The notes under the pieces were generated by a model, which worked only from the letters and a program-made list of their open reading frames with translations, searched no databases and was not told the DNA's origin. Positions 15,372 to 25,306 of a DNA stretch of 64,000 nt are shown here, piece after piece (position 1 is the first letter of the stretch; every line of letters starts with the position of its first letter). Source of the stretch: Microbacterium sp. RURRCA19A (GTDB lineage: Bacteria > Actinomycetota > Actinomycetes > Actinomycetales > Microbacteriaceae); the NCBI RefSeq assembly GCF_900156455.1, contig NZ_FTNQ01000003.1, positions 310,001-374,000 on the forward strand, written 5' to 3'. The translations under genes were made by a program, and so were the position numbers.

Positions 15372-15938
15372 CTAAATTTGCTCCTCGTTTGAACTAATGT
15401 GGTCAACTGCCCCGAGGCCCACTATCTCGCCTCGTAACGCATTGACTAACTATTCCGAGTTTTTGAGTGTGCCGTACTGCACGGATCGTCGCGGGTTAGA
15501 TTTCCGGCTCGGCGGAGAAAGCATAGAGGCGTGATCCAATGGGTCATGAAGCGCAACACCTGCACTTCCAAACCGGCGGCGGCCGTGGCGAACTCTCCAG
15601 CAGAGCCCACGCCGCCAAGCCACATCAGAAACCGCACCGGGTCGTCTCTCTCCCTTTGGCTGACAATTTTGCGGGTTGAGTAGATTGAGGCAGAAGGGTA
15701 CGGCAGCCTTCAAGGCCTTAGCGGAAAAGATCGTCTCACTCGATGGTGGCTGGCCATCGCGCATCCCGAAACGGTTACTTCGGGATAACAGATATCAGAT
15801 GACGCCGCCTCCTGTATGTCCCCCATTTGGCGGACAAGGAGTTCTATGTTCACAGTGATTCATGCTTCGCAGGCATAGGCAATTCGTAGCCAAAACACAA
15901 TTAACGCGAATTCCTTCAGTCGTGCATATACTCCGCTC
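15372..15938. other. Intergenic stretch, no gene supported
   Basis: About 570 bp between the 118-aa gene and the lipoprotein gene. Short frames on both strands (for example 15450-15764 minus) have no ribosome site, family motif or consistent codon use. It may hold gene remnants. The last 60 bp before 15939 are AT-richer and probably contain the lipoprotein promoter. Confidence 0.5.
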
Positions 15939-16436
15939 ATGAACGGTTCATCGTCACGTTTCGCGGCCGCGTGTGTTGCTCTCGGTACGATCACTCTCAT
16001 CGCGGGCCTCGCTGGGTGTGCGACTTCTGCCACCGCGGGTGTGACGCCTACAAGCGTGCAGAGCGACACGACGGCCGCGAGTACATCACCCTCGACCCAG
16101 ATCCAAGTCACCGATCACGACTCATGCGTTGCCCTTGAGGATGTCTTTACTATCGTGCAGAACGCAGGAATGGGACTGAAGAGCGGCAGTATGGGGCAGC
16201 ACGAGTACGACGGCTGGTTGCAGCTGGCCACGCGCGTCCTTGATCGCGTTCCCACCCGAGGCGACGGGAATGTTTCGGCCAGCATTGCCGCCCTCAAGAA
16301 GATCGCGCCCCCCGTCTCGGATCCGGCGGGCGGCTCGACCGGCATCGCCACACGTGAATGGAATGCGGACGCCGTGGGCTCAGCGTGTCAAGCAGCAGGC
16401 ACACCACTCGCTGCCCAGAGCTTCACTGGCGGCTGA
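15939..16436 (+). CDS. Secreted lipoprotein, 165 aa
   Basis: The N-terminal lipoprotein signal peptide ends in the lipobox LAGC (Cys about residue 27), followed by a Thr/Ser-rich tether and a helical domain with one Cys pair (SCVALEDV, AVGSACQAAG). It would be anchored to the outer face of the membrane. It lies just upstream of the giant RHS gene on the same strand, so it may help export or cell-surface placement of that protein (inference). No family recognised. Confidence 0.65.
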   Translation: MNGSSSRFAAACVALGTITLIAGLAGCATSATAGVTPTSVQSDTTAASTSPSTQIQVTDHDSCVALEDVFTIVQNAGMGLKSGSMGQHEYDGWLQLATRVLDRVPTRGDGNVSASIAALKKIAPPVSDPAGGSTGIATREWNADAVGSACQAAGTPLAAQSFTGG

Positions 16437-16624
16437 ACTGGACCCAGAACCGCTTACATAGCAGGCGCTTGCCGCCGGTCGTTCGTCAGTGGTGCGGGCG
16501 AGTTCCCCTTCTGCTTAGCCAGCCCGCTTGGTGCTCCTGCTGAAGTGAATGAACCGGTCTCACGCTTTACGGGCGATCTTGCAATAGCCCCGCCCGGAAC
16601 ATTTTCTGTAATGAAGGAGTGAGC

Positions 16625-19600
16625 TTGCGCATCCAACTTCCGCTCTCGGTTTTGGTGGCTGGTTCGTTGATCGTGTCTGGCCTCGCCGCGCCAGTGCTGT
16701 CGGCGCCCGAGGCCGCGATTGCTGGCCAATCACAGATCGCTGCAGGCGATGATGCGGCTGGATCGGTGTCGCCTTCCGGTGCGGGTGTCGCGGTGGACGG
16801 CGGGGGAGCGGCCGACGGGTACCACGTGCGGGTGACTTCGGCGGCTTCGGGATTCGCGTGGCAGGATGTGGCGGTGTTGCGGCCCGCGGATGTGTCGCCC
16901 GGTTCGTGGTACGGCTATCAGTGCGTCACCTCCGACGGTGATTACGCTGCGGTGGCGGTGCTTCCTGGGACGGCGATCAATGTGAACGCGGCTCGGGATC
17001 ACGGTGCGTACGCGTACGCGGTCGACCTTCGCTCTGGTGTCGTGTCTGCGCTCGGGTCTGGCGTGGGCCTGAAGTACCACTCGCCGCAGTGCGGGCTGGA
17101 TCACTCGGCTGTGTTCACGAGCAACCCAGGGGCCAATGAGGGTACGACGGTTGCGACCCGCTACGACCTCGAGGCGGGCACCCAGATGTCTCAGTCCATC
17201 GTTGCCGGGCAGGTGACCAGCGTCATTCCTGTTGGGGACGGCATGGTCGGCGCTCAAGGGACATCCCTCGTCAGCATGCCGGCACAGGGCACTCTCGACA
17301 GCCCTGCAAAGGTATCGACCCTTACCGACACGGGGGGTGGCGCATACGACCTGCGGCCCGCTTCCGATGGAGGAATCGATCTTCTGAGCACGAGTGCTGA
17401 CGGGCACGTTCAGATGCTGCACGAGATCAACGGTGCCGCGCGAAAAGTCGGTCACGATGGCATCGCCGGAGCCAAACTTTTCCTGGGAGCGGGCGGTCAC
17501 AACATCGCCGTGGGTGTGTCCGCCGGGACCGGTGTCACCAGCGTTGATGCCTCGAAACTCCCGGTCGGTGCCGACAACGCCACCCTGGACGGTACGGCGG
17601 TGTTCGGTCCTCGCCAAAACGCCCCTCCCGGCAAAACGGGAGACGAAGCCACTCAATCTGACCTCTCCGAACAGGTGGCACCACCGCTCGTTCAGGTTTC
17701 CGGAACGAGTGAGGTGAAGGACACCACGGTCCACACCGCCGCCCCCCAGGTCGAGAACTCGACCGGCCCGGCCCTCCCCGGCGCAGACACCCCCTCGGAC
17801 CCATCCACACAACCCGCACCGCGAGAATCCAACCGGTCCGCATTCGTTGGCGCCGGACCTGCCGCATCATCGGTGCAGACAGCGAGCTTGATCCGCCCGG
17901 CCGTCTCGGCTGGAGCGAGCACCCCGACGTGCTCGGTCGCGCGTCTACAGCCCACCCTCCAGGCGATGCAGCCGTCGAACGCTCAGGTTGATTGGGCGAC
18001 GCAGATGGCGGAGCAGGGACTGCTCACGGGAGCGTCCTCCACCCGTCCCGCGAACTTCGCGAACATGGGACTGGCGTCGTACTCCCCGAGTAGCGATTTC
18101 TCCCCGATCGCGCTGAAGCACCCGTCGTCCGACAACTGGAGCACGGTGCCGCGATCGGTCATGGTCGCGATCGAAGCGCAGGAGTCGAACTTCAACCAGG
18201 CTTCCTGGCACGCCCTGCCCGGCCTTTCCGGAGACCCGCTGATCGCCGACTACTACGGCGCCGGTGATGCGATCGACACCATCGATTACCCCGACGCTGA
18301 CTGTGGTTACGGTGTCGCGCAGGTAACGACCGGCATGCACGCGAGCGATACCTCGATCTCCTACCACGGGCAGATGAAAGTCGCTGTCGACTACGAAGAG
18401 AACATCGCCGCCGGACTGAACATCCTCCAATCGACCTGGAACCAGCTCTACGACGCCGGCATCACCGCCAACGGGGGCGACCCGCGCTACCTGGAGAACT
18501 GGTACTTCGCGGCCTGGGCCTACAACACCGGTGTGCAACCCACCGCGGCGTTCGGAAACACCTCGGGATGCACACCCAGCCCGACCTGCACGGGGCCGGA
18601 TGGGACATGGGGACTCGGGTGGTCGAACAACCCGCGAAACCCCGACTACGACCCGTCACGCGCGCCGTACCTCAAGAACACGTACGCGGACGCCGCCCAC
18701 CCCTCCAGCTGGCCGTACCAAGAACGCATCATGGGCTGGATGGGATCCCCCATCATCCGGTATGGCTACATCGCCTACGACACCCCCGACTACCACGGCG
18801 GCAATAGCTGGCTGCAGATCCCCGGGGCCAACAGCATGTGCTCGGCAGACAACCACTGCGATCCGTCGAACGCGGCCGGCGGGTACTGCGGCCTGAGCGA
18901 CTCGGAATGCTGGTGGCACCAACCCGTCACCTGGGTGACCAACTGCACCTCCACGTGCGCGACCGCCGCATACGAAGACGGCGCCGGGTCGACGGAGCCG
19001 AGCTATACGGACCCCTACCCGCCCACCTGCAACCAGGACACCTCGAAGGTTCCATCCGGGTCCATCATCGTCGACGACCTGGCCACCCCGACACAGAACC
19101 GACAGGGATGCTCCGGCATGAACTGGAGCAACGGCGGCAGCTTCAGCTACAGCCCCGGCACTAACTCCTCCGGGGATCCGGTTGGCAACATCGATACACA
19201 CCAACTCGGTTCTGGTTTCGGTGGACACATCCTTTTCGCCCACACGGAACCGGCAAGCTCGACGAGTCTGATCAACACCGGCACCTGGACTCCCAACCTG
19301 CCGAGTTTGCAGTACTACAAGATCAAGATCCACATCCCACAGTCCGGCGCGACCGCGACCGATGTCGTGTACACGATCAACCCGGGCGGCTCCGCCGCTC
19401 CGTGGAAGATGCGCGTGAACCAGGACTGGGAGTCCGAGCAATGGGTCACCATCGGCACGTTCGCCATGCAAAACGGCGGCAACGTTCAGCTGACCAACAC
19501 CAGCTCGATGGATGCCGGCGCCTACGACGTCGCCTTCGACGCCATCGCCTTCGTCCCCCAAGGAGGCACCCCCGGCCAACCCATCGGCGGCCCCCCAGGC

Positions 19601-22600
19601 ATCCAAGACGCGCCCAAAGGCTCGAACCCGGCATGGGTCAACTGCGGATGCGTCCGCCGCACCGAAGGCGACCCCGTCGACACCGCAACGGGCTACTTCG
19701 GAGAGACCGCGACGGACCTGAGCACGCCGGGGCTCGGGGAAGCACTCGCGTTCACCCGCACCTACAGTTCATCGCTCGCAGACCCCGCGGGGCCCTCGGG
19801 ATCAGCCGCGCTGAACGGACCGCTTGGACGTGGCTGGTCGTTCGCGTACGGCATGAACACCACCGTGACTACGGGCGGTACCGTCACCGTGCATCAAGAG
19901 GACGGGTCCACGGTGCCGTTCACCGTGGACGGCAGCGGCAACTACGCCCCCTCCGCGCCCCGCTTCGACGCGACGCTGGTCAAGACCGGCTCCACCTTCG
20001 TGTTCACACGCCACTCGACCGACCAATTCACCTTCGATGCGACTTCCGGTCGACTGCTAAAGATCAGCGACCCTGCCGGACGAGCTGCATCAACTCCATA
20101 CGCCACGACCCTGGCATACGACTCCTCCGGGAATCTCCAGAGCGTGACCGACCCCGCCGGACGGGCGTACACGATCACCTGGACAGGAAGCCACATCACC
20201 AAAGTCCTCTCGCCTGCCGCGCAGGAAGTCGACTACGTCTACAACACCGCAGGCGACCTCACGGACGTATATGGCGTCGGCACCACTCGCTCAAGCGGCA
20301 CGAACGGGGACCAAGACCACGCGCAGTACCAGTACAACGCCGCCAATTTGATGACCTCGCAGCGCACGCCTGCAAACTACGGCAGGACCGGGACGCCCAC
20401 CCCAGTCACCTCGATGACCTACGACAGCTCCGAGCGCGTGCTCACCCAAACCGACCCCATGGGAGATGTAACGACCTTCACGTACGGTCCGAACTCGACC
20501 GCGGGCCTGACGGCGGGGCAGACGCTCGTGACCGACCCGGTGGGCCACAAGACTCTGTACAGCTACCAGGGCGGGCTACTGACCTCGATGACCAAGGGAT
20601 ACGGTCAAACCGGCGCTTCGACATGGTCGTACGCCTACGACCCCGTCACCCTGGGTGTGTCCGTCCAGACCAACCCCGACGGCTCAACGCAGACATTTTC
20701 GTACGACGACGCCGGCCACCAGATCTCATCGAGCGACGGCCTCGGCCGCACCACCGCCACCCAATACGACGCGGCCGGAAACGTCCTGCAAAGAACGGAC
20801 CCGGCTGGCCTGCAGACGATCACCACCTACAACGCGGCCGCGAAGCCGACGAAAGTGCTGGTGACTCTCCTCGGACAGAGCGCCGACTCGGCGAACAACG
20901 TGCTCAACCCCTCCTACGCGCGCGCGGCGACATACGCCTACGCCGATGCAGCCCACCCGGGGAACGTCACGGGGTATACCAACGCGAACTCCCACACCTC
21001 AACCTACGGCTACGACGCGTTCGGTGACATGACCAGCGTCACCGACGCCCAAGGCAACGTCACCAAATTCGGCTACGACACCAGCCGCGGATGGAAGACG
21101 AGCACCGTATCCGCTGTCGGTGTCGCCGCCGGCACCGCTCCCGGCTGCACCCCACCATCAAACGGGTGCACGACCTTCTCCTACGACACCCATGGTCACA
21201 TCACGACCACGACCAACCCGCTCGGGCACACATCAACAGCGACCTTCGACGCCGACGGCAACCAGCTCACCAACACCGACGGCAACAACCACACCACGAC
21301 AACCACCTACGACGCCGCCGATCGCCCGGTGAAAGTCCAGCAGCCCTCCACGGACAAGACTCAAACGACCTACAACGCCGACGGCACGGTCAATAAGGTC
21401 GCCGACGCGGCCAGCCACACCACGAGCTACACCTACGACGCGCAGGCACGCGTCACATCGATGACCGACAAAGACGGAAAAACCACCGCCTACACCTACG
21501 ACGGCCTCGGCCGGCTGAAAACAACAACCGAGCCGAACGGCGACACCGAAACACAGGCATGGGACAACGCCGGACAGCTCTCCTCAATCACCTACTCCGG
21601 TACAAGCACACCAGCGACGTCCTACACCTACGACGCCGACGGACGCCGAACCACGATGAGCGATGGAACCGGCACCAGCCACTACACATACGACGCATTC
21701 GGAGAACCCGTCAGTGTGAAGACCGGGACCGGGGCCACCACCAAATACGGATACGACGCCGCTGGCAACACCATCAGCATCGCCTACCCCGTCGCCAGCA
21801 CCACCATCACCCGCCACTTCAACACCCTCGAGCAGCTCGACAGCGTCACCGACCCGCTCGGCACCGTCACCTCATTCGGATACTCCGCCGACGGGCTCCC
21901 CACAACAATCAGCTACGGCAACGGCAACACCTCCACCGTCAGCTACGACAACGCCGACCAGCCCACCTCTAGCGCCCTCACCCGAACCACCACCGCACTC
22001 GGCACGATCACCTACGGACGCGACAACACCGGCGACCTGAACTCCACCACACCCACAGCCGGCGCCCCAGGATCCGCGACGACCTACGGATACAACGCCA
22101 ACCAGTACCTCGCCAAAGCGACTGTAGGCTCCACCGTCACCAACTACGCCTACGACAACGTCGGCGACCCGACCAAGATCGGCACCGCCACCCAAACGTT
22201 CGACCCGGCCGGCAGACTCTGCTGGACGACCACCGCCACGGTCTCCGCGCCATCGTGCGCGGCGACCCCCGCCAACGCGACCACCTACTCGTACGACGAC
22301 AACGGCGACCGCACACAAAAGACCCCATCCGGAGCGGCCGCAACCACATACACCTACAACGTCGCAGGCGAACTCACCGCCATCTCCGGCGCGACGGTCG
22401 CCACGTACACCTACAACGGTGACGGTCTCAGGACAACGAAGACGACCGCAGGGGCCACGGCAACATTCACATGGGACGCACGCGGAAAAGTACCCGAGCT
22501 CCTCAGCGACGGAACCACCAACTACGTATACGGACCAACCGGCACCCCAGTCGAACAGTTCGGATCAGGCGGATCCAGCCGGACCTACTACTTCGCAGAC

Positions 22601-23344
22601 ACACACGGCTCCACAACAGAGCTAATGAACCAGGCAGGTACCGTCACGGGAACATACGCATACTCCCCATGGGGTTCCGTCACCGCACACACGGGCACCA
22701 CCATCCGAATCCAATTTGCTGGCGCATACGCCGACTCTGAAACCGGCTTCCTCTATCTAAAAGCTCGATTTTACGACCCGATCACCGCGCTCTTCACGAG
22801 CGTTGATCCTCTCGTGAGCAAGACGCTCGCCGCCTATCTGTACGCCACGAACAACCCACTGAACCATCTAGATCCCCTCGGTCTCGCTGACTGGTGGAAC
22901 CCCGGCAGCTGGGATGCCACCACCTGGGCGGTCGTCGGGGGCGTCGGACTCGCGATCGGTATGGTGGCGCTAGCTGCTACGGGCGTAGGCCTCGCCGCGG
23001 ACGCTGGCATCCTTGCGCTCGCTGTCGGAGTTGATGCTGCGGAAACGATCGGGACTGTCGCCGGGATAACCTCCATCGCGGGTGGGGCGGCGGGGGTCGC
23101 GCTTGACGGACTAGGTTGCTGGGGACAGGGAGACGAAGGCGCGTGTGGTGCGATGATCTTCAACGCTGCTGGTGCGGGGATGGGCACGCTCGGTTATGGC
23201 GTCGGGCGGAGCGGCATCACCGGCGCTCGCAGCCTGGGCGTGGGGGTCGGCGTGAACGGAGTCCCGTACTCCGGTTTCGGGTTCGGGCTTGATGCGAAGG
23301 GATTTGTCGAGTCCTGCCATAAGGCGCAGGAGGGCGACGAATAA
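16625..23344 (+). CDS. Giant secreted RHS/YD-repeat protein with lysozyme-like domain
   Basis: About 2,239 aa. Order: hydrophobic signal (about 1-30); a beta-rich N-terminal region (about 45-300) and a Pro/Thr linker; a lysozyme/SLT-like domain around 500-640 with candidate catalytic Glu in QESNF and GYGVAQVTTGM; a Cys-rich stretch; a golvesin-like beta domain (about 880-985); a DUF6531-type entry domain (DPVDTATGYFGETATD); YD repeats (about 1150-2030); the RHS core (FYDPITALFTSVDPL, NNPLNHLDPLGL); and a 150-residue variable tail rich in glycine helices. RHS proteins encapsulate and deliver C-terminal toxins. The TTG at 16625 is preferred because AAGGAG ends 5 nt before it; a GTG at 16619 overlaps that site. 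Confidence 0.85.
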   Translation: MRIQLPLSVLVAGSLIVSGLAAPVLSAPEAAIAGQSQIAAGDDAAGSVSPSGAGVAVDGGGAADGYHVRVTSAASGFAWQDVAVLRPADVSPGSWYGYQCVTSDGDYAAVAVLPGTAINVNAARDHGAYAYAVDLRSGVVSALGSGVGLKYHSPQCGLDHSAVFTSNPGANEGTTVATRYDLEAGTQMSQSIVAGQVTSVIPVGDGMVGAQGTSLVSMPAQGTLDSPAKVSTLTDTGGGAYDLRPASDGGIDLLSTSADGHVQMLHEINGAARKVGHDGIAGAKLFLGAGGHNIAVGVSAGTGVTSVDASKLPVGADNATLDGTAVFGPRQNAPPGKTGDEATQSDLSEQVAPPLVQVSGTSEVKDTTVHTAAPQVENSTGPALPGADTPSDPSTQPAPRESNRSAFVGAGPAASSVQTASLIRPAVSAGASTPTCSVARLQPTLQAMQPSNAQVDWATQMAEQGLLTGASSTRPANFANMGLASYSPSSDFSPIALKHPSSDNWSTVPRSVMVAIEAQESNFNQASWHALPGLSGDPLIADYYGAGDAIDTIDYPDADCGYGVAQVTTGMHASDTSISYHGQMKVAVDYEENIAAGLNILQSTWNQLYDAGITANGGDPRYLENWYFAAWAYNTGVQPTAAFGNTSGCTPSPTCTGPDGTWGLGWSNNPRNPDYDPSRAPYLKNTYADAAHPSSWPYQERIMGWMGSPIIRYGYIAYDTPDYHGGNSWLQIPGANSMCSADNHCDPSNAAGGYCGLSDSECWWHQPVTWVTNCTSTCATAAYEDGAGSTEPSYTDPYPPTCNQDTSKVPSGSIIVDDLATPTQNRQGCSGMNWSNGGSFSYSPGTNSSGDPVGNIDTHQLGSGFGGHILFAHTEPASSTSLINTGTWTPNLPSLQYYKIKIHIPQSGATATDVVYTINPGGSAAPWKMRVNQDWESEQWVTIGTFAMQNGGNVQLTNTSSMDAGAYDVAFDAIAFVPQGGTPGQPIGGPPGIQDAPKGSNPAWVNCGCVRRTEGDPVDTATGYFGETATDLSTPGLGEALAFTRTYSSSLADPAGPSGSAALNGPLGRGWSFAYGMNTTVTTGGTVTVHQEDGSTVPFTVDGSGNYAPSAPRFDATLVKTGSTFVFTRHSTDQFTFDATSGRLLKISDPAGRAASTPYATTLAYDSSGNLQSVTDPAGRAYTITWTGSHITKVLSPAAQEVDYVYNTAGDLTDVYGVGTTRSSGTNGDQDHAQYQYNAANLMTSQRTPANYGRTGTPTPVTSMTYDSSERVLTQTDPMGDVTTFTYGPNSTAGLTAGQTLVTDPVGHKTLYSYQGGLLTSMTKGYGQTGASTWSYAYDPVTLGVSVQTNPDGSTQTFSYDDAGHQISSSDGLGRTTATQYDAAGNVLQRTDPAGLQTITTYNAAAKPTKVLVTLLGQSADSANNVLNPSYARAATYAYADAAHPGNVTGYTNANSHTSTYGYDAFGDMTSVTDAQGNVTKFGYDTSRGWKTSTVSAVGVAAGTAPGCTPPSNGCTTFSYDTHGHITTTTNPLGHTSTATFDADGNQLTNTDGNNHTTTTTYDAADRPVKVQQPSTDKTQTTYNADGTVNKVADAASHTTSYTYDAQARVTSMTDKDGKTTAYTYDGLGRLKTTTEPNGDTETQAWDNAGQLSSITYSGTSTPATSYTYDADGRRTTMSDGTGTSHYTYDAFGEPVSVKTGTGATTKYGYDAAGNTISIAYPVASTTITRHFNTLEQLDSVTDPLGTVTSFGYSADGLPTTISYGNGNTSTVSYDNADQPTSSALTRTTTALGTITYGRDNTGDLNSTTPTAGAPGSATTYGYNANQYLAKATVGSTVTNYAYDNVGDPTKIGTATQTFDPAGRLCWTTTATVSAPSCAATPANATTYSYDDNGDRTQKTPSGAAATTYTYNVAGELTAISGATVATYTYNGDGLRTTKTTAGATATFTWDARGKVPELLSDGTTNYVYGPTGTPVEQFGSGGSSRTYYFADTHGSTTELMNQAGTVTGTYAYSPWGSVTAHTGTTIRIQFAGAYADSETGFLYLKARFYDPITALFTSVDPLVSKTLAAYLYATNNPLNHLDPLGLADWWNPGSWDATTWAVVGGVGLAIGMVALAATGVGLAADAGILALAVGVDAAETIGTVAGITSIAGGAAGVALDGLGCWGQGDEGACGAMIFNAAGAGMGTLGYGVGRSGITGARSLGVGVGVNGVPYSGFGFGLDAKGFVESCHKAQEGDE

Positions 23345-23356
23345 TGGAAACTGCAA

Positions 23357-23962
23357 ATGCGTGCTGACAGCGGACTCAAGAACCCGGTCGTTATCCATAT
23401 CTTTGTTCAGATCGGCGTGTTCCTCGCGCTTCTAGCTGCGACACTCTTGGTGGCGCAATCTCTTGAACTGAACGTGGTTGCCACAATCGCCGCGACCGTC
23501 CTGCCCGCGACGGTCATCATATTGATATCCGTTGGATATTCGATGGCTACACTGAAGCAGCGCTCTCGTCGCGCGAGCGTTGTTGCGAATAACCCCGGCG
23601 CCACCGTAGTTTCCGCAGAATGGAATAGCGGGGTTCTTGCACCATTCTTGCAAAACGCTACTTCGACCCATTCGAGCTACCGAGGGTTTGGTGTAGAGCT
23701 GGCCGCGGACAAGGATGGAGTCTCGATCTGGCGGAGCCACACAAAGGGTGGCGCGTTGCTGCTGGGAAAGCTCAGTTGGTCACAGATCGATTCCGTCGAA
23801 TCCGGAACAGTGAAGGCCATGATCGGATCGAAGGTCGCACCAACAGTCAAAATTCAGGTGAGGCCCGGTGCTAATTCTCCGTTCGCCGACGAGATCGAAT
23901 TGATAGTTCGAAGGATGCCGATCGAGGAGGCACTGTCTGCGCTCCAACCCCCTTCAAGGTAA
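23357..23962 (+). CDS. Two-TM membrane protein, candidate RHS immunity protein
   Basis: 201 aa with two membrane helices near residues 12-33 and 40-63 and a cytosolic beta-rich C-terminal domain (GVELAADKDGVSIWR, LLLGKLSWSQIDSVESG). It starts 13 bp after the RHS stop. Genes immediately 3' of RHS/polymorphic toxins usually encode the cognate immunity protein; the hydrophobic RHS tail and this membrane protein would suit a membrane-acting toxin. That pairing is inferred from position only, since neither domain is recognised. Confidence 0.6.
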   Translation: MRADSGLKNPVVIHIFVQIGVFLALLAATLLVAQSLELNVVATIAATVLPATVIILISVGYSMATLKQRSRRASVVANNPGATVVSAEWNSGVLAPFLQNATSTHSSYRGFGVELAADKDGVSIWRSHTKGGALLLGKLSWSQIDSVESGTVKAMIGSKVAPTVKIQVRPGANSPFADEIELIVRRMPIEEALSALQPPSR

Positions 23963-24075
23963 TGGTCGGCGGAGCCTGGCCTATCGGATCGCGACCGCCT
24001 GTTACGGCGTTGAACGCTTGCTGTGATGTCCGATCGGACAGTTGTTCGCTTCCCGACTTCGTCGTTCACTAAAGC

Positions 24076-24108
24076 CAGCGGGTGCTGCGGTTCAGTCCTG
24101 GCACCCGC
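24076..24108 (+). terminator. Hairpin downstream of the RHS/immunity pair
   Basis: 9-bp perfect arms AGCGGGTGC (24076-24084) and GCACCCGCT (24100-24108) around a 15-nt loop, followed by CCATTTCC. It could end the upstream transcript or form part of the leader of the gene at 24192. The T-tract is weak. Confidence 0.4.
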
Positions 24109-24140
24109 TCCATTTCCTCGTTGCCGATCTGCGGTCTGTA

Positions 24141-24179
24141 GAGAACCACTCGAGTTCTCGGCCGCACCCGTCAAGGAGG
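24141..24179 (+). promoter_or_regulatory. Leader hairpin A with AAGGAGG, before the 115-aa gene
   Basis: GAGAAC (24141-24146) pairs with GTTCTC (24154-24159), followed by CGGCCGCAC and AAGGAGG (24173-24179). The same arrangement recurs before the DUF3846 gene (24661-24700), with compensatory differences in the stem. Confidence 0.5.
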
Positions 24180-24191
24180 TGACCCGCCCTC

Positions 24192-24539
24192 ATGAGCGAG
24201 TCCAACGTCAACACCCCGCCCGCCTCGTCTGCGTCCGCCAACGGACTCGGCTACGGCCCGATCAAACCCCTCGCGGTCAGACTCAACGAGTCCACCCGCA
24301 CCCAGCTGGACATCATCGCCCAGCTGGGCGACCGGACCGTCACCGACGAAGTCCGCCTCGCCATCGAAGCCTGGATCGACAAGACCAAAGCCGACCCAGC
24401 CATCCAACGCCGCGCACAAGACGTCCGCGACGAGATCGAACGCGAGGCAGCGGGCAAACGCGACGCCATCGCCGCGATCTTCGACGCCTCCCCGGCGCCG
24501 AAGACACCGCGCACGCCGCCGAAGCCGCAGACGACCTGA
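24192..24539 (+). CDS. Ribbon-helix-helix-like small protein
   Basis: 115 aa. The core IKPLAVRLNESTRTQLDIIA, then GDRTVTDEVRLAIEAWI, has the strand-helix-helix pattern of RHH/CopG-type DNA-binding proteins from plasmids. The N-terminus is a Ser/Ala-rich linker and the C-terminus is basic and Pro-rich. AAGGAGG precedes the ATG by 12 nt, rather far, with the leader hairpin upstream. Likely a regulator or maintenance factor of the element; the target is unknown. Confidence 0.65.
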   Translation: MSESNVNTPPASSASANGLGYGPIKPLAVRLNESTRTQLDIIAQLGDRTVTDEVRLAIEAWIDKTKADPAIQRRAQDVRDEIEREAAGKRDAIAAIFDASPAPKTPRTPPKPQTT

Positions 24540-24660
24540 CGGCTCAACCTCAACGGGCGGTCGGCTCGAGCTACGTCCACCCGGACGCTTGCTCGCCGGC
24601 CGCCCTGCCTCACCCTTGCCCGCGCCGATTGCCCGACCTCGTTTGTGCTCTGCGATTCCA

Positions 24661-24700
24661 CGAGAACCATCCCGGTTCCCGGTCGCACGCACAAAGGAGG
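24661..24700 (+). promoter_or_regulatory. Leader hairpin B with AAGGAGG, before the DUF3846 gene
   Basis: CGAGAACC (24661-24668) pairs with GGTTCCCG (24674-24681), with one mismatch and loop ATCCC, followed by GTCGCAC and AAGGAGG (24694-24700). It is the second copy of the leader seen at 24141. Confidence 0.5.
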
Positions 24701-24709
24701 AACACCACC

Positions 24710-25216
24710 ATGGTGCAGGGCATCATCATCCCGGCGGACAACACCGCACCCCTCAGGATCGCCACGCTGGATTCGCTGGAGGACTTTCAGCGGGCCGTCG
24801 GCGGCTGGATCGAAGCGGTCGACATTCCGAACCTCGGCGTCACAATGTACGTCAATGAGGAAGGGCTCATCCGCGACTTGCCATTCAACCGCCGCGCCAC
24901 GTTCCTGTGGCGCTTCCACGTCCCGCAGGCCCACGACGCCCGTCTCGTCGGAGACGTCACACTCGTCGGACTGACCGACGAGGAGGGCGAGAACACGGAG
25001 CCGCCGAGCGAACTCGGACGGCGACTGCTGGAGCCTGGCGTCTACCGCGTCCGGACCCGCGAGCATGGCGGTAGCCGATGGCACGAGGAGCCGATCGATC
25101 GTGACGACTACCTCGAAACGGTCATCTGGGCGGCGCTGTTGCAGGAGATGTCGCCGGCTCTGGAGGTGCGGATCGAGCTCGTCGACCGCGATGACGAAGG
25201 GAACAACGAGCCTTGA
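24710..25216 (+). CDS. DUF3846-type protein
   Basis: 168 aa. The first ~105 residues fit DUF3846: IIIPADNTAPLRIATLDSLE, VGGWIEAVDIPNLGVTMYVN, then LPFNRRATFLWRFHVP and LVGDVTLVG. This small domain is common on actinobacterial phages, plasmids and integrative elements, and its role is unknown. The last 60 residues (EPGVYRVRTREHGGSRWHEE and on) form an extra beta/alpha segment. ATG with AAGGAGG 9 nt upstream. Transcribed after the RHH-like gene under a similar leader; an intrinsic terminator follows. Confidence 0.82.
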   Translation: MVQGIIIPADNTAPLRIATLDSLEDFQRAVGGWIEAVDIPNLGVTMYVNEEGLIRDLPFNRRATFLWRFHVPQAHDARLVGDVTLVGLTDEEGENTEPPSELGRRLLEPGVYRVRTREHGGSRWHEEPIDRDDYLETVIWAALLQEMSPALEVRIELVDRDDEGNNEP

Positions 25217-25219
25217 CGG

Positions 25220-25256
25220 GGCGGTGGTCACTAACGATGACCACCGCCATTCATTT
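25220..25256 (+). terminator. Intrinsic terminator after the DUF3846 gene
   Basis: Perfect 11-bp arms GGCGGTGGTCA (25220-25230) and TGACCACCGCC (25238-25248) with a 7-nt loop, followed by ATTCATTTT. It closes the high-GC cargo block before the convergent low-GC island. Confidence 0.85.
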
Positions 25257-25306
25257 TCATCTTCGATTCCAGACGGAGAACGACGCGGGCACCACGAACA
25301 GCCGCG

